A DNA stretch of 64,000 nt from Capitulum mitella. Lineage: Eukaryota > Arthropoda > Thecostraca > Pollicipedomorpha > Pollicipedidae. The notes beneath the pieces are model-generated. The model did no database searches, was not told the origin of the DNA, and saw only the letters and a list, made by a program, of their open reading frames with translations. The DNA is taken from the NCBI GenBank assembly GCA_030062745.1, contig CP099846.1:7499432-7563431 (forward strand). Reading direction: 5' to 3'. How positions within the stretch are numbered: the stretch's first letter is position 1; the number at the start of each line of letters is the position of its first letter. A program made the translations under genes and the position numbers. This document shows, piece after piece, positions 54,755-64,000 of this stretch.

Positions 54755-57734
54755 TGGTTGGTTATTGGGGCTTAGAGGCGCACCGACTGCAGGGTCATTC
54801 GGCGCCCATAACTTCTTCAAGTAGCTCCATTAAAAAGAGTCACAACGATTAATAAAATCCGACGGCGTAATATAACGCAATTATGTCAAGACAAAAAAAG
54901 TTACCTACAACAGCATACACAAAATAAAACACATGTGACTAGTAGCGTGAAAAAACCGCAGAAAAACCGACATCCAATAAAAACCGGAACAACTGTCCCG
55001 TCTCTATAAAACGAGACTCGTCACTCAGCAAATCCTGCAAAGTGCGAGGAGTCGTACTGTGGCCAAAGTGCCGCAAACGCTCTGAAGTCAAACCATTGCA
55101 TGTGATCAGCACATGGTGCACAGTGAGGGGCTCACTGCAGCGGGGGCACATCCCTCTCTCTTCGCCCTTTAACAGATGGTGATGCGTTACGTATGTGTGG
55201 CCTAGGCGCAAACGGCAGAGAATAACCTCCTCTCGCCGGTTTTCGCGTGAACTTGAGGCCCAAGTTCCTAGGCGGGGTTTAATACTTTTGAGCTTATTTG
55301 GACCGAGCGCATCCCACTCACGTTGCCACAAGTCATACATATATGACGAAAACACACGATAAAAGTCCTTGGCAGGCAATGACATTCGTCGCGTCACACA
55401 CATGCGTGACGCACGCTTCGCGGCTGCATCGGCTCGTTCGTTGCCAGATATCCCCACGTGGCTGGGGATCCAACAGAACGTCACTCTCTTTCCATGTCGG
55501 TCTAACGCTGTCAATCGTCTTAAAATATCCTGTATAAGGGGATGACGCGGATGGAAACACTTCAGCGCTAAAAGGCTACTCAGCGAGTCTGTAAAAAGTA
55601 CGTAAAAACCATCGTCGCTTGCCTCAATGAAACACAGCGCCTTGTCGATAGCCACGAGTTCCGACGTATAAACCGATGCATGAGGTGGCAAAGTAAATGA
55701 CCGAGTGTCAGGGCCACACACGAAAGCACAGCCCACACCAGCCTCCGTCCTCGATCCATCGGTGAAAGCAGTCATATGGCCAACGTAGGATGCCATGTGC
55801 TCCAGTGCTCTGCACCGTAACTCCTCCGGGGCCACGTCGCGCTTCCGGTTCTCAGCCAAAGACACGTCCACCACAGGGGACACCAGTTCCCAGGGAGGTA
55901 TGTCTAGATCGTAAGAACGTGCCACGGACCTCAGTCGCACACCGCTCTCAATTAACAGGTCATGGATTCTCACACAGAAAGGAGTGGCTTTCAGAGATCG
56001 TCCGGTGCGAAAAAGGGCTATTGTGCTGGAAGAAAACACCGCCTCATATGTCGGGTGGTCGGGGAACTGAGCTAACTTGCATGCATACCGCAGCCCGAGC
56101 ACCTTCCGTCGCAAAGCCAGGGGTGGCTCATTAGCTTCCACCAAGATACTAGCGGTGGGAGACGTTCTGAAGGCACCCGTAGCAATGCGCAAGGCAGAGT
56201 TGTGCACTGTGTCCAACGTACGTTTGCTGGAATCGCATACAGAGTCATACACAAAACAAGCATAGTCCAACTTAGAGCGAATCAGGGATCTGTATAGACG
56301 GAGCAACGTCACTCTGTCCGCACCGTACGATGTACCTGCGACACACTTTAAAACGTTCAGTGATTTAAAACACTTCTCACGCAGCGATTTAAAATGGTCC
56401 CTGTACGTCAATCGTTTGTCAAATTGCAGTCCAAGAAACCGCACTACTGGCTCCGACGGAATCAGTTTCCCGTACACTTGCACAGATAAAGCGGGACAGC
56501 CACGGCGAGAGCGGCAAAAGTGGCACGCAACTGTTTTTGACGTCGAGAAACGGAAGCCATTTGCCAGGCTCCACTTCTCCAAGCGGCCGACGGCCAGCTG
56601 CAACTGCCTCTCCATCGAGATAGCACTGGACGCCTTACACCATATTGCCAGATCGTCGACGAACAGTGACCTTCCTACAGAGCGAGGCAGTCTGTCTACC
56701 ACATCGTTAATCATAATGGCAAAGAGTGTCACACTTAACACACCACCCTGAGGCACGCCGTTCACCTGCAGAAACCGGTCAGAAAAGTGCTTTCCTACAC
56801 GAACACGGAAAAAACGGTCATCCAAGTAGTTCTGTAAAAAGACGCCCATACGACCACAAATACCTTGCCCAAAGGCCTTCAAGAGAATGCCGTGTCGCCA
56901 CGTCGTGTCGTATGCACCCTCGATGTCAAAAAACACACCTCCCACATGACGTCGTTCCCGAAAAGCAACACGCACTGCTGTGTCTAGGGCTAAAAGGTGG
57001 TCCACAGTACTACGGTTTTTCCGGAGACCGCACTGAGCATTGTCAAACACGTTATTCTTCTCTAAAAACCAGGTCAGGCGGAGGTTAACCATCTTCTCCA
57101 AAAGTTTACACAAGGAAGATGTCAGAGATATGGGACGATAATCGAGAGGGTTTAAACCACTCTTGCCGGGCTTGCACAGTGGGATGACGATGGCCTCTCG
57201 CCAGGCCAACGGGAACTCGCCACGGGTCCAAATCGCATTGAACATAGTCAACAGTGTCTCAACCGCGCAATGTGGAAGGTGTCGAAGCATATCGTTATGC
57301 ACTTCGTCTGGGCCCTCCGACACACTGCGCAGGGACGATATTGCTGACCTGAGTTCAGCCATTGTGAACACTTCGTTATACGAGTGCTGCTCAGAGGTAT
57401 AAAAGTTCACAGGCGACCGCTCACAGCGAGTTTTGTGACGCACAAACTCAGGATCGGCGCCGCCACCCCGGCAGCGCTCTGCGAGGGCGCGGCCGATCTC
57501 GTTGGCAACGTCAGCAGGGTGAAACACGTCATGGCCGTGCACGCGCAGCACGGGCAGCGGCGCAGAGCAATGTCGGCCCCCTATCCTCTTGATGCGGTCC
57601 CAGACCTCCGAAGTGCGGGTGGAGCGGTTCAGGCCACCCACATACTCTCGCCATGACCGCCGTTTCGCCTCCAAGATAACACGGCGTGCCGAGGCCCTCG
57701 CTTGTCGAAAAGCGATCAAATTATCAAGTGTACT
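54755..57734 (-). mobile_element. 5'-truncated I-type LINE copy
   Basis: Carries the 3' two-thirds of ORF2, a 3' UTR and a (CCAA)n tail (plus strand TGGTTGGTTATTGGGG at 54755). Its 5' limit is inside ORF2 at the STLDNLIAF codons, directly against the tail of the neighbouring full copy. Only about ten amino-acid differences from that copy are visible over some 930 codons, so both are young. Confidence 0.93.
54939..57734 (-). CDS. LINE ORF2 fragment: reverse transcriptase, RNase H, C-terminal zinc motif
   Basis: Open throughout. Residues from TLDNLIAF onward belong to ORF2; the first 24 codons of the open frame (57803-57735) are the neighbour's 3' UTR. Reverse transcriptase: IPLCKPGKSGLNPLDYRPIS, FDIEGAYDTTW, GVPQGGVLS and LFVDDLAIW with the catalytic FVDD. 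RNase H: FTDGSRTEAG, YTSELVAIDK, LFTDSLSSL and GNERADAAAKRA give the D-E-D-D set. The C-terminus has CPRCSEPLTVHHVLITC (CxxC...H...C). The endonuclease is missing, so it cannot move on its own, but its RT motifs (KPGK, LSVTLF) are closer to consensus than in the full-length copy. Confidence 0.93.
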   Translation of the reverse strand, partial: STLDNLIAFRQARASARRVILEAKRRSWREYVGGLNRSTRTSEVWDRIKRIGGRHCSAPLPVLRVHGHDVFHPADVANEIGRALAERCRGGGADPEFVRHKTRCERSPVNFYTSEQHSYNEVFTMAELRSAISSLRSVSEGPDEVHNDMLRHLPHCAVETLLTMFNAIWTRGEFPLAWREAIVIPLCKPGKSGLNPLDYRPISLTSSLCKLLEKMVNLRLTWFLEKNNVFDNAQCGLRKNRSTVDHLLALDTAVRVAFRERRHVGGVFFDIEGAYDTTWRHGILLKAFGQGICGRMGVFLQNYLDDRFFRVRVGKHFSDRFLQVNGVPQGGVLSVTLFAIMINDVVDRLPRSVGRSLFVDDLAIWCKASSAISMERQLQLAVGRLEKWSLANGFRFSTSKTVACHFCRSRRGCPALSVQVYGKLIPSEPVVRFLGLQFDKRLTYRDHFKSLREKCFKSLNVLKCVAGTSYGADRVTLLRLYRSLIRSKLDYACFVYDSVCDSSKRTLDTVHNSALRIATGAFRTSPTASILVEANEPPLALRRKVLGLRYACKLAQFPDHPTYEAVFSSSTIALFRTGRSLKATPFCVRIHDLLIESGVRLRSVARSYDLDIPPWELVSPVVDVSLAENRKRDVAPEELRCRALEHMASYVGHMTAFTDGSRTEAGVGCAFVCGPDTRSFTLPPHASVYTSELVAIDKALCFIEASDDGFYVLFTDSLSSLLALKCFHPRHPLIQDILRRLTALDRHGKRVTFCWIPSHVGISGNERADAAAKRASRMCVTRRMSLPAKDFYRVFSSYMYDLWQREWDALGPNKLKSIKPRLGTWASSSRENRREEVILCRLRLGHTYVTHHHLLKGEERGMCPRCSEPLTVHHVLITCNGLTSERLRHFGHSTTPRTLQDLLSDESRFIETGQLFRFLLDVGFSAVFSRY

Positions 57735-57920
57735 GGTTGGTTGGTTATTGGGGCTTAGGGGCGCACCGACTGCAGGGTCATTCGGCGCCCATAACTTCTT
57801 CAAGTAGCTCCATTAAAAAGAGTCACGACGATTAATAAAATCCGAAGGCGTAATATAACGCAATTATGTCCAGACAAAAAAGTTACCTACAACTGCATAC
57901 ACAAAATAAAACACATGTGA

Positions 57921-60900
57921 CTAGTAGCGTGAAAAAACCGCAGAAAAACCGACATCCAACAAAAACCGGAACAACTGTCCCGTCTCTATAAAACGAGACT
58001 CGTCACTCAGCAAATCCTGCAAAGTGCGAGGAGTCGTACCGTGGCCAAAGTGCCGCAAACGCTCTGAAGTCAAACCATTGCATGTGATCAGCACATGGTG
58101 CACAGTGAGGGGCTCACTGCAGCGGGGGCACATCCCTCTCTCTTCGCCCTTTAACAGATGATGATGCGTTACGTATGTGTGGCCTAGGCGCAAACGGCAG
58201 AGAATAACCTCCTCTCGCCGGTTTTCGCGTGAACTTGACGCCCAAGTTCCTAGGCGGGGTTTAATACTTTTGAGCTTATTTGGACCGAGCGCATCCCACT
58301 CACGCTGCCACAAGTCATACATATATGACGAAAACACACGATAAAAGTCCTTGGCAGGCAATAACATTCGTCGCGTCACACACATGCGTGACGCACGCTT
58401 CGCGGCTGCATCGGCTCGTTCGTTGCCAGATATCCCCACGTGGCTGGGGATCCAACAGAACGTCACTCTCTTTCCATGTCGGTCTAACGCTGTCAATCGT
58501 CTTAAAATATCCTGTATAAGGGGATGACGCGGATGGAAACACTTCAGCGCTAAAAGGCTACTCAGCGAGTCTGTAAAAAGTACGTAAAAACCATCGTCGC
58601 TTGCCTCAATGAAACACAGCGCCTTGTCGATAGCCACGAGTTCCGACGTATAAACCGATGCATGAGGTGGCAAAGTAAATGACCGAGTGTCAGGGCCACA
58701 CACGAAAGCACAGCCCACACCAGCCTCCGTCCTCGATCCATCGGTGAAAGCAGTCATATGGCCATCGTAGGATGCCATGTGCTCCAGTGCTCTGCACCGT
58801 AACTCCTCCGGGGCCACGTCGCGCTTCCGGTTCTCAGCCAAAGACACGTCGACCGCAGGGGACACCAGTTCCCAGGGAGGTATGTCTAGATCGTAAGAAC
58901 GTGCCACGGACCTCAGTCGCACACCGTTCTCAATTAACAGGTCATGGACTCTCACACAGAACGGAGTGGCTTTCAGAGATCGTCCGGTGCGAAAAAGGGC
59001 TATTGTGCTGGAAGAAAACACCGCCTCATATGTCGGGTGGTCGGGGAACTGAGCTAACTTGCATGCATACCGCAGCCCGAGCACCTTCCGTCGCAAAGCC
59101 AGGGGTGGCTCGTTAGCTTCCACCAAGATACTAGCGGTGGGAGACGTTCTGAAGGCACCCGTAGCAATGCGCAAGGCAGAGTTGTGCACTGTGTCCAACG
59201 TACGCTTGCTGGAATCGCATGCAGAGTCATACACAAAACAAGCATAGTCCAACTTAGAGCGAATCAGGGATCTGTATAGACGGAGCAACGTCACTCTGTC
59301 CGCACCGTACGATGTACCTGCGACACACTTTAAAACGTTCAGTGATTTAAAACACTTCTCACGCAGCGATTTAAAATGGTCCCTGTACGTCAATCGTTTG
59401 TCAAATTGCAGTCCAAGAAACCGCACTACTGGCTCCGACGGAATCAGTTTCCCGTACACTTGCACAGATAAAGCGGGACAGCCACGGCGAGAGCGGCAAA
59501 AGTGGCACGCAACTGTTTTTGACGTCGAGAAACGGAAGCCATTTGCCAGGCTCCACTTCTCCAAGCGGCCGACGGCCAGCTGCAACTGCCTCTCCATCGA
59601 GATAGCACTGGACGCCTTACACCATATTGCCAGATCGTCGACGAACAGTGACCTTCCTACAGAGCGAGGCAGTCTGTCTACCACATCGTTAATCATAATG
59701 GCAAAGACTGTCACACTTAACACACCACCCTGAGGCACGCCGTTCACCTGCAGAAACCGGTCAGAAAAGTGCTTTCCTACACGAACACGGAAAAAACGGT
59801 CATCCAAGTAGTTCTGTAAAAAGACGCCCATACGACCACAAATACCTTGCCCAAAGGCCTTCAAGAGAATGCCGTGTCGCCACGTCGTGTCGTATGCACC
59901 CTCGATGTCAAAAAACACACCTCCCACATGACGTCGTTCCCGAAAAGCAACACGCACTGCTGTGTCTAGGGCTAAAAGGTGGTCCACAGTACTACGGTTT
60001 TTCCGGAGACCGCACTGAGCATTGTCAAACACGTTATTCTTCTCTAAAAACCAGGTCAGGCGGAGGTTAACCATCTTCTCCAAAAGTTTACACAAGGAAG
60101 ATGTCAGAGATATGGGACGATAATCAAGAGGGTTTAAACCACTCTTGACGGGCTTGCACAGTGGGATGACGATGGCCTCTCGCCAGGCCAACGGGAACTC
60201 GCCACGGGTCCAAATCGCATTGAACATAGTCAACAGTGTCTCAACCGCGCAATGTGGAAGGTGTCGAAGCATATCGTTATGCACTTCGTCTGGGCCCTCC
60301 GACACACTGCGCAGGGACGATATTGCTGACCTGAGTTCAGCCATTGTGAACACTTCGTTATACGAGTGCTGCTCAGAGGTATAAAAGTTCACAGGCGACC
60401 GCTCACAGCGAGTTTTGTGACGCACAAACTCAGGATCGGCGCTGCCACCCCGGCAGCGCTCTGCGAGGGCGCGGCCGATCTCGTTGGCAACGTCAGCAGG
60501 GTGAAACACGTCATGGCCGTGCACGCGCAGCACGGGCAGCGGCTTAGAGCAATGTCGGCCCCCTATCCTCTTGATGCGGTCCCAGACCTCCGAAGTGCGG
60601 GTGGAGCGGTTCAGGCCACCCACATACTCTCGCCATGACCGCCGTTTCGCCTCCAAGATAACACGGCGTGCCGAGGCCCTCGCTTGTCGAAAAGCGATCA
60701 AATTATCAAGTGTACTGCAACGGTCGAATGCCCTGTAAGCTCGCCTGCGTGTACGAATGGCGTCTCTACACGCTTTCGTCCACCATGGCACTGGTGGGCG
60801 GCGGGGAGCACCAGATGTTTTGGGGATGCTTTGTCCGGCTGACTGCACGATCATCTCGGTAAATTCGTCCACCGACATCGGACGCTCCTCCGGCTGACGC

Positions 60901-61655
60901 CAACGCACGGCCAGTTCAACCTCTTCCTCAAATTGGCCCCAGTCAGCACACCGAAGCAACCACCGTGGTGGCCTTGAGCCGAGCACGGCACCGTCCTTAT
61001 AGTGCAGCCATACTGGCAAGTGATCGCTTCCGCATGGGTCGTCATCCACCGACCACGTCAAGTACTGCATCATCTGTGGGCTACAAATGCTCAGGTCTAG
61101 AGCCGATGTTTGTCCGGAAGGCAAAGTAAAATGTGTTTTGGCTCCAGTATTTAAAAGACATAGTGATTCGTCGTTCAACAAGCTTTCTAAAAGTCGACCA
61201 CGTGTGTCGGTGTTGTCGCAACCCCAATTAGTATGGTGAGCATTAAAATCACCTAAAAGCAGGAAAGGTGCAGGCAGCTCTGCAACCAGACGCCGGAGCT
61301 CCAACGTGGGAAAAACACAACCAGGCGCCAAATACACTGAGCACAGTGTTACTTGACGGCGTCCCAAGTGCGACCTCACTGCCACAGCCTGCACATCAGC
61401 GCGCACGTCGAGCCGCTGGGTGGGAACACCATGGTGAACGGCTAGTAGGACCCCACCGTGCGCAACGGTGTCGACTGGCTCGTCGCGACGAAATATGCTG
61501 TAACCTTTGAGACTAAAACAAGTGTTTGGTGCCAGTTTTGTCTCCTGGAGGCCAACAGCAAATGGGCAACGCCATCTCAGAAGAGCCTGCAGATCACTGG
61601 CGCTCGACCTAACACCTCTACAGTTCCACTGTAAAATGACCTGTATAAGGTCGGG
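57921..61655 (-). CDS. LINE ORF2: endonuclease, reverse transcriptase, RNase H
   Basis: Open from the codon after TAA (61658-61656) to 57921, about 1,244 residues, a normal ORF2 size. Endonuclease: LQWNCRG, LQETKL, LLLGDFNAHHTNWGC, SDHLPVW. RT: DYRPISL, FDIEGAYD, NGVPQGGVLS, FVDDLAIW. RNase H: FTDGSRTE, YTSELVAI, LFTDSLSS, GNERADAA. C-terminal CxxC-H-C motif. The first ATG in frame lies only at QMMQYLTW, after most of the endonuclease motifs, so translation must start at a non-AUG codon or by reinitiation after ORF1. In the RT, CKPVKSG has Val where CKPGKSG is usual. Confidence 0.93.
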   Translation of the reverse strand, partial: PDLIQVILQWNCRGVRSSASDLQALLRWRCPFAVGLQETKLAPNTCFSLKGYSIFRRDEPVDTVAHGGVLLAVHHGVPTQRLDVRADVQAVAVRSHLGRRQVTLCSVYLAPGCVFPTLELRRLVAELPAPFLLLGDFNAHHTNWGCDNTDTRGRLLESLLNDESLCLLNTGAKTHFTLPSGQTSALDLSICSPQMMQYLTWSVDDDPCGSDHLPVWLHYKDGAVLGSRPPRWLLRCADWGQFEEEVELAVRWRQPEERPMSVDEFTEMIVQSAGQSIPKTSGAPRRPPVPWWTKACRDAIRTRRRAYRAFDRCSTLDNLIAFRQARASARRVILEAKRRSWREYVGGLNRSTRTSEVWDRIKRIGGRHCSKPLPVLRVHGHDVFHPADVANEIGRALAERCRGGSADPEFVRHKTRCERSPVNFYTSEQHSYNEVFTMAELRSAISSLRSVSEGPDEVHNDMLRHLPHCAVETLLTMFNAIWTRGEFPLAWREAIVIPLCKPVKSGLNPLDYRPISLTSSLCKLLEKMVNLRLTWFLEKNNVFDNAQCGLRKNRSTVDHLLALDTAVRVAFRERRHVGGVFFDIEGAYDTTWRHGILLKAFGQGICGRMGVFLQNYLDDRFFRVRVGKHFSDRFLQVNGVPQGGVLSVTVFAIMINDVVDRLPRSVGRSLFVDDLAIWCKASSAISMERQLQLAVGRLEKWSLANGFRFSTSKTVACHFCRSRRGCPALSVQVYGKLIPSEPVVRFLGLQFDKRLTYRDHFKSLREKCFKSLNVLKCVAGTSYGADRVTLLRLYRSLIRSKLDYACFVYDSACDSSKRTLDTVHNSALRIATGAFRTSPTASILVEANEPPLALRRKVLGLRYACKLAQFPDHPTYEAVFSSSTIALFRTGRSLKATPFCVRVHDLLIENGVRLRSVARSYDLDIPPWELVSPAVDVSLAENRKRDVAPEELRCRALEHMASYDGHMTAFTDGSRTEAGVGCAFVCGPDTRSFTLPPHASVYTSELVAIDKALCFIEASDDGFYVLFTDSLSSLLALKCFHPRHPLIQDILRRLTALDRHGKRVTFCWIPSHVGISGNERADAAAKRASRMCVTRRMLLPAKDFYRVFSSYMYDLWQREWDALGPNKLKSIKPRLGTWASSSRENRREEVILCRLRLGHTYVTHHHLLKGEERGMCPRCSEPLTVHHVLITCNGLTSERLRHFGHGTTPRTLQDLLSDESRFIETGQLFRFLLDVGFSAVFSRY

Positions 61656-61766
61656 TTAAAAGGGTCTTAAAACACAGCGTCCCGGGATATAAAAGAAGCA
61701 TCAGCACCTGCAGGAACACTAAAACAGTCACTGCAAGTGCAAGGTTAAAGTGTTCAAAAGAAGTGG

Positions 61767-63353
61767 TCAGCCCTTTTGCAAGGTCATAACCCTCCCGTGA
61801 CTGGACGACCTTCTGCAGAACTGCCGCGCACCTTGGCCCTGCCCCCGTCCGTCGGGGACGCAGGCCAAGGCGGCGGGCGTTTTGTTGTCCGGCCCGCGGC
61901 CGGGGAGGACGACGCCGACCCACCCCGCGCCGGAGCAGGGGGAGGGCCCATGGCCGCGCCATCGCCAGACGGCGACGGATGGGCCCGGGCCGGCGCAACC
62001 GTCGGCCCCACGCCCCGGGCCGCGCGACCCGCAGCCCCCAGATCTGGAGCACCCGGGCGCACGGTGACACCCGTACTCCGCGGCGCCCCAGGACGGGAAG
62101 CCCCGCCCGAGAGCTGCGCCCGACGGAGCGGTCACCGGGGAACGTCTCGAGGCCGCGGCACGAGGCGGCGTGGGCGGCGCGGACGCGGGGGACGCAACAG
62201 GTCCCGGTGGAGAGCCGCTCCGCGCCGGAGAAGAGCGGGGTCCCCGACCCCGCCGGACCACGGTCCATCCACTGCCCCCGGCCGACGGAACGTCCGGGGC
62301 CGTGGACACCACCGAGGTGGCGGGCGCAGGAGGCGTCGGGGACCCCAAGGACGTGGCCGGTGCAGAGGGCGCAGGTACGACGGCAAGGCCGTAATACTTT
62401 AAAATGTTTACTAGTTGAGGCAACGTCATCACTTCAGACTGCGTCGCCGGCACAGCAGTCTTCACCTTCGCAGCGTAAGACGACTTTGGATGTGTGGCAC
62501 TGTATATTTCTCTTGCCTCTCGGAAGGAGACTTTGCGAGAGCATTTTATGGTCAGGATTTCTTTTTCTCTTATATAAACAGGACATGTCCTATCGAAAGA
62601 CGCATGTGGCGACTGCGTTGGTCCACAGTTGGCACAGCGCGGGGCATGACCCTCGCAAGCATCAGCAAGGTGCTCTGTTGACGCACAAACTCCACAGACA
62701 GGAGGGTTTTTACAATACGGTTTTGTGTGGCCGAAGCGCTGGCACTGGTAACAGCGCATGGGGTTTGGGATGAACGGTCGCACCTTGACCCTCAGGTATC
62801 CAACGGCTACATCAGCAGGTAGGTCAGGCCGGTTAAACGTCAGTACAATGTTATTTGTGGGACAGAGACGTCCCTCCCGTCGCACCATCATGCGACGGGC
62901 GTCCGTCACACCGAACTCGGACAGACCATCAACAATCTCCTCGTCGGCAACGTCTCTCAGATCGTAACAGCTTATAATCCCTTTTGACAAGTTCTTCATT
63001 TTGTGGGGCTCCACAGTCATATTTACCACCACATCTCGTGTCTCCGTACCGTTGCGCACACTGTATGCGAACGTTGTCGCTGTCAAGGCTTTTTCAGCTT
63101 CTTCACTTTTCACAAATTCGACCTCTAGGGAGCCGTCTCTCAGTTTGTCACATCTGATAATTTGTCCCAAACGGTCGCAGCCGTTACGGCGATGAAAAGG
63201 CGACAACGAAGCGAGGGCCTTATCTTTTCCTCGGAAAATCAATACTCGAGCCCCACGGATTTCCGTTCCTCGGCAGGAGGCAGGGGGACGACTGGTCCGC
63301 CCCTCGCAGGGGTGGGAGATGTCTGAGCGTAGAGTTTGGTTAGAGTTTGCCAT
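61767..63353 (-). CDS. LINE ORF1: gag-like RNA-binding protein with CCHC knuckles
   Basis: ATG 63353 (MANSNQTLRSD) is the first in-frame Met; the open frame extends nine codons upstream without one. An RRM-like N-terminal half (VNMTVEPHKMKNLSKGI, RRMMVRREGRLCPTNNIVLTF) is followed by zinc knuckles CYQCQRFGHTKPYC, CGVCASTEHLADAC and CANCGPTQSPHASFDRTC. A Pro/Ala/Ser-rich linker comes next. The frame as it stands ends at 61767, but comparison with the related copy at 9224-9900 suggests that the true C-terminus is in another frame, ending at 61784, so a 1-base slip near 62100-62130 is likely. The protein packages the LINE RNA and helps target annealing. Confidence 0.88.
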   Translation of the reverse strand: MANSNQTLRSDISHPCEGRTSRPPASCRGTEIRGARVLIFRGKDKALASLSPFHRRNGCDRLGQIIRCDKLRDGSLEVEFVKSEEAEKALTATTFAYSVRNGTETRDVVVNMTVEPHKMKNLSKGIISCYDLRDVADEEIVDGLSEFGVTDARRMMVRREGRLCPTNNIVLTFNRPDLPADVAVGYLRVKVRPFIPNPMRCYQCQRFGHTKPYCKNPPVCGVCASTEHLADACEGHAPRCANCGPTQSPHASFDRTCPVYIREKEILTIKCSRKVSFREAREIYSATHPKSSYAAKVKTAVPATQSEVMTLPQLVNILKYYGLAVVPAPSAPATSLGSPTPPAPATSVVSTAPDVPSAGGSGWTVVRRGRGPRSSPARSGSPPGPVASPASAPPTPPRAAASRRSPVTAPSGAALGRGFPSWGAAEYGCHRAPGCSRSGGCGSRGPGRGADGCAGPGPSVAVWRWRGHGPSPCSGAGWVGVVLPGRGPDNKTPAALACVPDGRGQGQGARQFCRRSSSHGRVMTLQKG

Positions 63354-64000
63354 AAGTGAGATTTGTAATTTCGGCACCAGGGCTCCCCACCCACCTCGGA
63401 GCCCAACTGGGGGACGCCCGGCCCTACAAAAAAGGGACGCGGGACGCCAGGGCTACCCCGGTGCTATACGGGACAGGCGGCGCCTTCTGCCCGGCCAGGT
63501 GCAACCGGCGAGACCCCTCCCCGTCCTGACCGGGTTCCAGCGCTGCCCACCCCTTGACCCCAGCCGGCCGGGCCGAACGAACCCGAACAAAGCCGGGCTC
63601 GACGGCCCGAGGCGACCAGCCACTTGGTCCACATGGGGCCATACGGACCCGCCCGCCCCTCCCGGATATCAGGACCAAAGAGGCGTGTTGGCCCCCCGCC
63701 ACAACTAGCACCGTGCGGCGAGAGGCCTCAACCTCCAGGACTCCGTCAACCCCGGGGGACGGGCCGAGGGAGCGCGGCTACTCCGATAAAACCGAGAGCT
63801 AGCGGACTGGCAGGGTTGCTAGACCTGAGCAGTCAGGGGAAGCTGAGCTGCTTGCTACCAGAGGTGAGGTGAACAAAAGGCCCGGATATGGGACAATCAG
63901 GGTCGGCGTGGGCAGGGGATGCTAGGATCGATACAGGTCAGAGGAATTCCTTGGCTGGGACCCGGGGGGTCGCCATACCCCACACCAAGTGGTGTTCCTG
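63354..64000 (-). promoter_or_regulatory. GC-rich 5' UTR and probable internal promoter region of the LINE
   Basis: No coding frame with homology; 65-70% GC by eye, contrasting with the AT-rich DNA elsewhere. I-type LINEs carry their promoter inside the 5' UTR. The actual transcription start is not visible and may be outside the window. Confidence 0.55.

Larger units (their letters stand above)
57735..64000 (-). mobile_element. I-type LINE, full coding length, 5' end at or beyond window edge
   Basis: Runs on the minus strand from a GC-rich 5' UTR through ORF1 and ORF2 to a 3' UTR ending in (CCAA)n at 57735. Order ORF1 (CCHC gag), endonuclease, reverse transcriptase, RNase H places it in the I group of non-LTR retrotransposons. 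The 5' terminus and target duplication are not visible. Confidence 0.93.

Noticed and set aside
55790..56134. Open frames on the plus strand opposite LINE ORF2 (also 58280-60638)
   Set aside because: They recur identically opposite both LINE copies and mirror the conserved ORF2 coding on the other strand; no domain of their own.
61776..62773. Long plus-strand frames through the GC-rich ORF1 region
   Set aside because: High GC removes stops on both strands; protein is Arg/Pro/Gly-rich without motifs, and ORF1 on the minus strand is clearly real.

Overview
The window looks like repeat-rich arthropod nuclear DNA. A tick or related chelicerate is my best guess. The basis is compact spliced genes with GT/AG introns, long gene-poor stretches, no bacterial features, and an unusual variety of transposon families. 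No ordinary single-copy host gene can be named with confidence. Almost every recognisable coding region belongs to a mobile element or to a gene derived from one.

Left part (1-13 kb). A decayed I-type LINE on the minus strand is split exactly between its ORF2 endonuclease (1-1146) and its ORF1 C-terminus (about 9224-9900) by an 8.07 kb PIF/Harbinger element (1150-9220). This element has 17-bp perfect terminal inverted repeats and a CAG target duplication. It carries a seven-exon DDE transposase with one 2-bp lesion in the catalytic DGTH motif, and a convergent Myb/SANT-like partner gene. A 1.2 kb coding-less TTAA-flanked (piggyBac-like) element follows at 11.05-12.24 kb.

13-22 kb. A multi-exon tyrosine-recombinase-like gene (15.1-18.1 kb) lies divergent to a small two-membrane-span reading frame and downstream of a dense hairpin cluster. 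A second, decayed copy of the same family sits at 21.7 kb. This is the best candidate for an uncharacterised mobile system. Between them a mariner with an intact DD34D transposase (19472-20764) is inserted into an old LINE remnant.

22-36 kb. Mostly non-coding, with a notable pair of inverted X-box motifs at 25.63-25.68 kb. Then comes a CACTG-ended element (27260-29035) carrying an internally deleted member of a widespread orphan protein family. After it is a long, apparently intact THAP plus P-element-type transposase gene on the minus strand (29945-35357, nine exons including a 25-nt microexon).

36-54.7 kb. Sparse. It holds a hAT transposase pseudogene (41.9-42.6 kb), then a nest of elements: a small hAT-type MITE (8-bp duplication GCCACACT) contains a 3.57 kb pogo/Tigger element, whose dead transposase contains a roughly 32-bp tail of the LINE family. 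Fragments of orphan transposon-like genes and of a second mariner-like transposase follow.

54.7-64 kb. Two nearly identical I-type LINEs lie head to tail on the minus strand: a 5'-truncated copy (54755-57734) abutting the tail of a copy with ORF1, ORF2 and 5' UTR that runs to or past the window end. Both end in (CCAA)n. ORF2 has no usable AUG. ORF1 of the longer copy probably has a frameshift near its C-terminus.
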